Below are positions 60,376-64,000 of a stretch of DNA of 64,000 nt, in pieces. A program made the position numbers and the translations under genes. Source of the stretch: a bacterium (GTDB lineage: Bacteria; Zhuqueibacterota; Zhuqueibacteria; Zhuqueibacterales; Zhuqueibacteraceae); NCBI GenBank assembly GCA_023150945.1, contig JAKLJX010000023.1, forward strand, positions 36,786 through 100,785, read 5' to 3'. The notes beneath the pieces were generated by a model. That model was not told where the DNA came from. It worked only from the letters and a program-made list of their open reading frames with translations, and searched no databases. Position 1 is the stretch's first letter. Every line of letters starts with the position of its first letter.

Positions 60376-60449
60376 GTCATCCCGCCGTGGCGGGAACTTG
60401 TTTCTAACCAGCACTGTACTCAGTCGGAACAAGATGTTTCCAGCATGAC
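60376..60449. repeat. 74-bp MITE-like element with GTCAT/ATGAC ends
   Basis: The unit begins GTCATCCCGCCGTGGCGGG (60376) and ends ATGAC (60449), so its ends are inverse complements. Inside, CCCGCC/GGCGGG forms a perfect six-pair hairpin, and GGAACTTGTTTC with GGAACAAGATGTTTCC are further inverted pieces. It is located between the serine-hydrolase gene start and the DUF3788 stop. Members at 49652 and 53259 share the GTCATCCC end. No transposase is nearby, so it would be non-autonomous. Confidence 0.6.
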
Positions 60450-60485
60450 ATGGGTGGTTGTCCACCAATAACTGAGAGATTCCTT

Positions 60486-60905
60486 TCAATTGCTGATTTT
60501 AATGTCAATCAGCTTTTTGACGTGCTCGACGTCTTTCGGAGATTTGACTTCAATGCGAATGCCGCGGCCTTCTGCATATTTTCGCGCCTTTCTGAGTTCG
60601 TTTTTGAGAGCTTCCGGCAAATCACTTTTCTCAACCGCGGCCACGGCTTTATCGCCGAATACAAAAGCCAGCCGGAAAAGTCCTTGCAATGGAGTGAAGA
60701 AAAAGAGATTGCGCTTCTTGAGTAGAACCTTCAAAGTCCAGCCGGATTTGGCGTTGTAGAACTTCCATTCTTCCGTGAAGTCGCCGTGCTTTTGCATGAT
60801 GTGTTGCTTGAGCGCTTCCCAGAAAGTGGCATTTTCGCCGAGCACACGTGCGAGTCGGTTGCCGTCCGGTTGGATCGACTTGTCCATAAATACATTCGTC
60901 TCCAT
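60486..60905 (-). CDS. DUF3788-family protein
   Basis: 139 residues from the ATG at 60905 (METNVFMDKSIQPDGNR); an ATG at 60926 is also possible. Pattern matches DUF3788: ENATFWEALKQHIMQKHGD, then EEWKFYNAKSGWTLKVLLKK, RNLFFFTPLQGLFRLAFVFG, DLPEALKNELRKARKY and the C-terminal EVKSPKDVEHVKKLIDIKI. The family has no assigned function. An AAGGGAAGA lies upstream of the start. It begins 41 bases after the stop of the membrane protein gene. Confidence 0.9.
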   Translation of the reverse strand: METNVFMDKSIQPDGNRLARVLGENATFWEALKQHIMQKHGDFTEEWKFYNAKSGWTLKVLLKKRNLFFFTPLQGLFRLAFVFGDKAVAAVEKSDLPEALKNELRKARKYAEGRGIRIEVKSPKDVEHVKKLIDIKISN

Positions 60906-60946
60906 AGAGTATTCTTCCCTTTGCATGTTGTAAGTCTGCGTTAGGA

Positions 60947-61483
60947 CTACTGGCGCAGCAACAAACCGGCGACCGGCATCAGGATCATCACAAAGAAAAC
61001 CGCGCCCATCACCCAATTCAGCCATTTCTTCTCCGGGTGATTCACCCAATAAAACAGAATCACGGAAAGCAGCAGCGCTTGCGGCACGACTTCCAACCAA
61101 CCTACTAATTGATCCAATATCGGAATGCGGGTATAAATCATGCCTTCGATGGATCCCGGTGGCGGCCCAAAAGTCGAGAGAATGCCCAATGCCACCAATA
61201 ACCACCATAAGATCAGCCAGCCGTTTTTCCTTCCGAACAAAATTTCCCGCAGCGGATAGAACGCCAGCGCGAAGATCAAGCCGCGAATCGGCTGGAGCAG
61301 TGGCCCGGCCATGATCAGTGGGTCATCGAGTTGCCGCATCCAACACGCCATCTCGGGACGGGCGAACCTTTCGGCATAATTCAGAAAAGTCGAAGCAAGA
61401 ATTCCCATCAAGAAGTAAGTAATGGTATGGACGACGATGGTCTTGATGGCTAAAGTCATGAAGCTTGGTTGATTGTTACTCAT
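60947..61483 (-). CDS. hypothetical integral membrane protein
   Basis: 178 residues with about five hydrophobic segments: TIVVHTITYFLMGILASTFL, PIRGLIFALAFYPLREILFG, WLILWWLLVALGILSTFGPP, VVPQALLLSVILFYWVN and WVMGAVFFVMILMPVAGLLL. No family I can name. The start lies 22 bases downstream of the isoprenylcysteine-methyltransferase-like gene, and the DUF3788 gene follows 41 bases later, so all three are likely one operon. Confidence 0.8.
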   Translation of the reverse strand: MSNNQPSFMTLAIKTIVVHTITYFLMGILASTFLNYAERFARPEMACWMRQLDDPLIMAGPLLQPIRGLIFALAFYPLREILFGRKNGWLILWWLLVALGILSTFGPPPGSIEGMIYTRIPILDQLVGWLEVVPQALLLSVILFYWVNHPEKKWLNWVMGAVFFVMILMPVAGLLLRQ

Positions 61484-61505
61484 TCTGGCACTCCTTTCCG
61501 CGTTA

Positions 61506-62660
61506 TTAGAAAATTGGAACCGGAATTCCGTCCCACTTTCCTCTATCCATCCTCTGTGAAATTTTCACAACCCGTCTTTCTCGCAAATCGACGAGAAACT
61601 CGAGAATAGGATTAAAGCCGAGGCTGCTCTTCACAATCTCTTCCCCTCGCGCTTCGGAAGATGAGAGAATCGGCTCGGTGATCAAGATCACAAGAGAGTC
61701 GCTGTTAAAGCGGGAGGAGTTGCCATGACCGCCGGGATTTCCTATCACATCGTGAGCGTGTCCCATGCCTTCCAGCCCAAGCTCAGGGATGTTCCATTCG
61801 TGCGGCACGATGTACAGCAACAACTTGCGCGAGGCGCGGCCGGCCAGCAACGATTGCACACTCGCCTCAGCGGTCGCAATGCGGATTGCTTCCGCTGCTT
61901 TCTCCTTTTCAAGCGGCGCGACAGAGACCGCGGCTTGATCATCGCTGTAAACTGCGGTGAGCCGTGACAGCGCATAGTCGCGTGCGGCAAATCCGGCCGC
62001 GGCGACGAGTCCCATATAGATCACGTACACGACAAACAATGCAAGAATTCTCGATGCACCTGCTTTCGGGAACAGAGCGGGAATTCTTGACAGCCTGGCT
62101 TCCAGAGATTTGGGGAGAAACCTGCCGGTCTGCTCGAGATACTTTTGGTAAGATTCACCGTATCGCTGCAAACAATACTTTTCCTCTGACTTTGCAAGGA
62201 AGTAATAAAGAAACAGCATGGTCGCGTACATCAGGTACGCGATGAACCGCGGCCAGTAAATTGTGCATCCCAGTCCGACCAGCGCCAACGCCGCATACTG
62301 AGGATGGCGGATCACCCGATACAGACCGCGCGAGACCTGCCCTGTCCCCCTGAACTTGGCCCAATAAATCTGAACAAAGCCGGCCAAGAAAAGAACGAGT
62401 CCGATTAGTATCACCGGCCAGGCCATGAGCTGCAAGACAGAAATCACGAAACTGCTCTGGTGCGAGAAGTGGGGCAAGATGCTGAGCGTCAGGAATGCAG
62501 TGGTCTCGTGCGATTGCAGCCATCGCAGCGGCGGCGCGTACAGGGAGTAGTAATACAAAGCAAACGGGCTGATCATGTAGAGAATCTCGAAAACGATCAC
62601 CGCATAGGCCAGCCATGCCGAGGCGGCCAGGCCCTTGGACAAACTTTTGGGGTTGTGCAT
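61506..62660 (-). CDS. isoprenylcysteine carboxylmethyltransferase-like membrane protein with extra C-terminal domain
   Basis: 384 residues from the ATG at 62660 (MHNPKSLSKGLAASAWLAYA); GAAGGAGG lies seven bases upstream. The N-terminal half has five or six membrane helices with the ICMT/PEMT signature RGLYRVIRHPQYAALALVGL, followed by SEEKYCLQRYGESYQKYLEQ and TGRFLP. After a further helix (about 232-252) comes a soluble domain of about 130 residues, including LLLYIVPHEWNIPELGLEGM and DSLVILITEPILSS. Standard ICMT-like proteins are about 200 residues, so the C-terminal half is an added domain of unknown role. Confidence 0.85.
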   Translation of the reverse strand: MHNPKSLSKGLAASAWLAYAVIVFEILYMISPFALYYYSLYAPPLRWLQSHETTAFLTLSILPHFSHQSSFVISVLQLMAWPVILIGLVLFLAGFVQIYWAKFRGTGQVSRGLYRVIRHPQYAALALVGLGCTIYWPRFIAYLMYATMLFLYYFLAKSEEKYCLQRYGESYQKYLEQTGRFLPKSLEARLSRIPALFPKAGASRILALFVVYVIYMGLVAAAGFAARDYALSRLTAVYSDDQAAVSVAPLEKEKAAEAIRIATAEASVQSLLAGRASRKLLLYIVPHEWNIPELGLEGMGHAHDVIGNPGGHGNSSRFNSDSLVILITEPILSSSEARGEEIVKSSLGFNPILEFLVDLRERRVVKISQRMDRGKWDGIPVPIF

Positions 62661-62771
62661 ACAGCCTCCTTCGTTAATGGTTCGTGCAATGATAACGAAG
62701 GAGTACTGCAGATTCCTCGCCATCCGATAAGGTCGTCAGTTTATCCCATCGGCGCAGAAGGCAAACTGCGC

Positions 62772-63866
62772 TCAGACGGTGTGCTGTCTGCGAAACTGCG
62801 AGGGAGTGGATTTGATGAACTTCTTGAAGGCGGCGTTGAACGCTGAAAGCGAATTGAAGCCCGCGTCGAACGCGATAGACGCGATGCTCCGGTTGTTCAT
62901 TTTGGGATCGAGCAGCAGCCGCTTGGCTTCCTCGATCCGTTGGGCATTGATATAGTCATAGAAATTCGAGCCGGTCTTTTCGTTGATGATCTGTGAGAGG
63001 TGGTGGAGAGGAATGCCCAACTTTTGCGCCAGGCATGAGAGACCGATATCCTTATCCAGATAGAGTTTCTCTTTCTCCATCACGATCACAAGTTTTTGGA
63101 ATTGCGCCTCCGCCATTTTGGGCGTGAGCGATGATTTTTCGTATTTCGGAGATTCCGTCGAGATGACGATCTTCGGATCGAAGACAGGAGCTGAAAACAC
63201 CTCGGGCTGCATGAAACCGAAATAGCCGATGAGATAGATCACAACGCAGCTTGCTCCCCACACGACGTCCCAATTTCCGGCTTTGAAGAGAACGTCAAAC
63301 ATGCCGGCGAATATCCAGAAAATCGTGAGCGCGACGACGAACACCCGCAGCCAGTTAAGACTGATTTTCTGAAACGAGGAGAAATTGTTTTTGATCACAC
63401 GCGCATGCCGCGACAACACGACATTGGCGGCCGCAATGTAGATGATGATAACGATAGAAGCCAGGGCATGCAGCGTGCCAGCAAGCACGGCCGCTTGCGG
63501 GAGATCGCCGGGCGCCATCAACAACGGCAAACCGAGCAACAGGGCTGCTCCGAAGGGAAGAAGATGGAACGCATGCTTCTTCTCAATCCGGAATTGGTAC
63601 GCGGTGAGGGCAGCCGTGTAAAAATAGACCAGCGGCGCACATAAGATCATCAACAGGCTGATGAGGGTTTTGTGATTGTCCGCCAGCGGCAAAACACCGG
63701 CGTGCGAGAGCACGTGCAGGAGAATGGAGGCCGACAGAATCGCCAATATCCCGGCAAGAATTCTGTTGGCGATGCGGTTGTCCCTGCGCTTAAGCAGCAG
63801 CAACATGGAGAGAATCAGCCCTTGCGCCGCCCCGACAAAAAGAATTGCATTTGTAAATGTAAACAT
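62772..63866 (-). CDS. membrane-bound AraC-family transcriptional regulator
   Basis: 364 residues. The N-terminal 220 residues hold about seven helices (TNAILFVGAAQGLILSMLLL, LISLLMILCAPLVYFYTAAL, LLPFGAALLLGLPLLMAPG, HALASIVIIIYIAAANVVLS and more). The C-terminal 100 residues form an AraC DNA-binding domain: LYLDKDIGLSCLAQKLGIPL, HHLSQIINEKTGSNFYDYIN, AQRIEEAKRLLL, and the second helix-turn-helix FDAGFNSLSAFNAAFKKF. The ATG at 63866 is preceded by an AT-rich region with a palindrome at 63954. The gene begins 111 bases upstream of the ICMT-like gene, a possible target. Confidence 0.94.
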   Translation of the reverse strand: MFTFTNAILFVGAAQGLILSMLLLLKRRDNRIANRILAGILAILSASILLHVLSHAGVLPLADNHKTLISLLMILCAPLVYFYTAALTAYQFRIEKKHAFHLLPFGAALLLGLPLLMAPGDLPQAAVLAGTLHALASIVIIIYIAAANVVLSRHARVIKNNFSSFQKISLNWLRVFVVALTIFWIFAGMFDVLFKAGNWDVVWGASCVVIYLIGYFGFMQPEVFSAPVFDPKIVISTESPKYEKSSLTPKMAEAQFQKLVIVMEKEKLYLDKDIGLSCLAQKLGIPLHHLSQIINEKTGSNFYDYINAQRIEEAKRLLLDPKMNNRSIASIAFDAGFNSLSAFNAAFKKFIKSTPSQFRRQHTV

Positions 63867-63953
63867 TCAAAAGTCCGATATTGAAATGGACAAAAAGCAG
63901 CAGACGTCATATTCTGCTTTATGTTATTGAGTTTTGCATAAATAATAGGAATA

Positions 63954-63977
63954 TCAGATCTCCCATGGAAGATCTGA
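63954..63977. promoter_or_regulatory. 24-bp near-perfect palindrome upstream of the AraC-type gene
   Basis: The sequence TCAGATCTCCCATGG (63954-63968) continues to AAGATCTGA (63969-63977); 22 of 24 bases are self-complementary, with the outer eight pairs perfect. It lies about 88 bases before the start of the AraC-type regulator gene, in an AT-rich interval unlike the flanking GC-rich genes. It could be an operator, or the stem of a terminator for a gene beyond the window. No long T-run follows on the minus strand, so an operator is slightly favoured. Function is inferred. Confidence 0.5.
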
Positions 63978-64000
63978 CGCTTTGATGCACGCCCTAAGAA

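Overview
The window is a chromosomal fragment of a moderately GC-rich (roughly 58-60%) bacterium. All 53 protein genes I can support lie on the minus strand, so the text follows transcription from high to low coordinates where operons matter. Several traits point to an FCB-superphylum lineage such as candidate division KSB1 or Calditrichota: C-terminal FlgD/Por-type sorting domains ending in a basic tail, giant two-component-regulator propeller proteins, kinase-TolB-TPR proteins, a DUF5687-type ABC permease, DUF3160 and many diderm lipoproteins. Shine-Dalgarno sites are common, which argues against Bacteroidetes proper. The lineage is an inference; there is no rRNA or ribosomal marker gene. 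I saw no tRNA, rRNA, CRISPR array, transposase or phage gene.

Region 1-20.1 kb is rich in exporters and sensors. It holds a LolCDE-like lipoprotein-release set (ATPase, two FtsX-type permeases, LolA-like carrier), a 14-repeat propeller/SpoIIE phosphatase, a NatAB-like ABC pair, a YbjQ-like protein, a TPR lipoprotein, a CBM9-7TM-SpoIIE phosphatase, an ABC ATPase with an unusual DUF5687 permease, an aspartyl protease with a PDZ domain, and a DUF4870 protein. Region 20.1-31 kb has a GT39-type glycosyltransferase, a beta-helix lipoprotein, a second propeller/SpoIIE phosphatase, two methyltransferases, and an SPFH/stomatin protein split into two genes by one in-frame TGA.

Region 31-42.7 kb has three large secreted proteins with C-terminal sorting domains (DUF3160, an acidic-segment protein, a BNR-repeat protein). 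Between them lies a Cys-rich small-gene cluster (uracil-DNA glycosylase-like, a 59-aa zinc ribbon, two DUF3795) around a transglutaminase-like lipoprotein; MTH938-like and DUF72 genes follow. Region 42.7-47.6 kb is a tandem pair of collinear 816-aa Ser/Thr kinase-TolB-TPR genes. The downstream copy has lost the glycine loop, VAIK lysine and catalytic-loop asparagine, so it looks like a pseudokinase coupled to an active paralogue. This is the strongest candidate for an undescribed system here.

Region 47.6-64 kb is mixed: GNAT-YoaP, two GyrI-like ligand-binding proteins, a Tat-exported FAD oxidoreductase, a pyruvate-kinase-like enzyme with a K+-independent signature, a small beta-barrel candidate, a squalene-cyclase-like repeat protein, DUF418, a methyltransferase, an ankyrin/beta-lactamase-family hydrolase, DUF3788, an isoprenylcysteine-methyltransferase-like membrane protein and a membrane-bound AraC regulator. 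Short GTCAT...ATGAC-type interspersed repeats lie in several intergenic gaps. The only gene-free stretch over 300 bases is 20095-20481.
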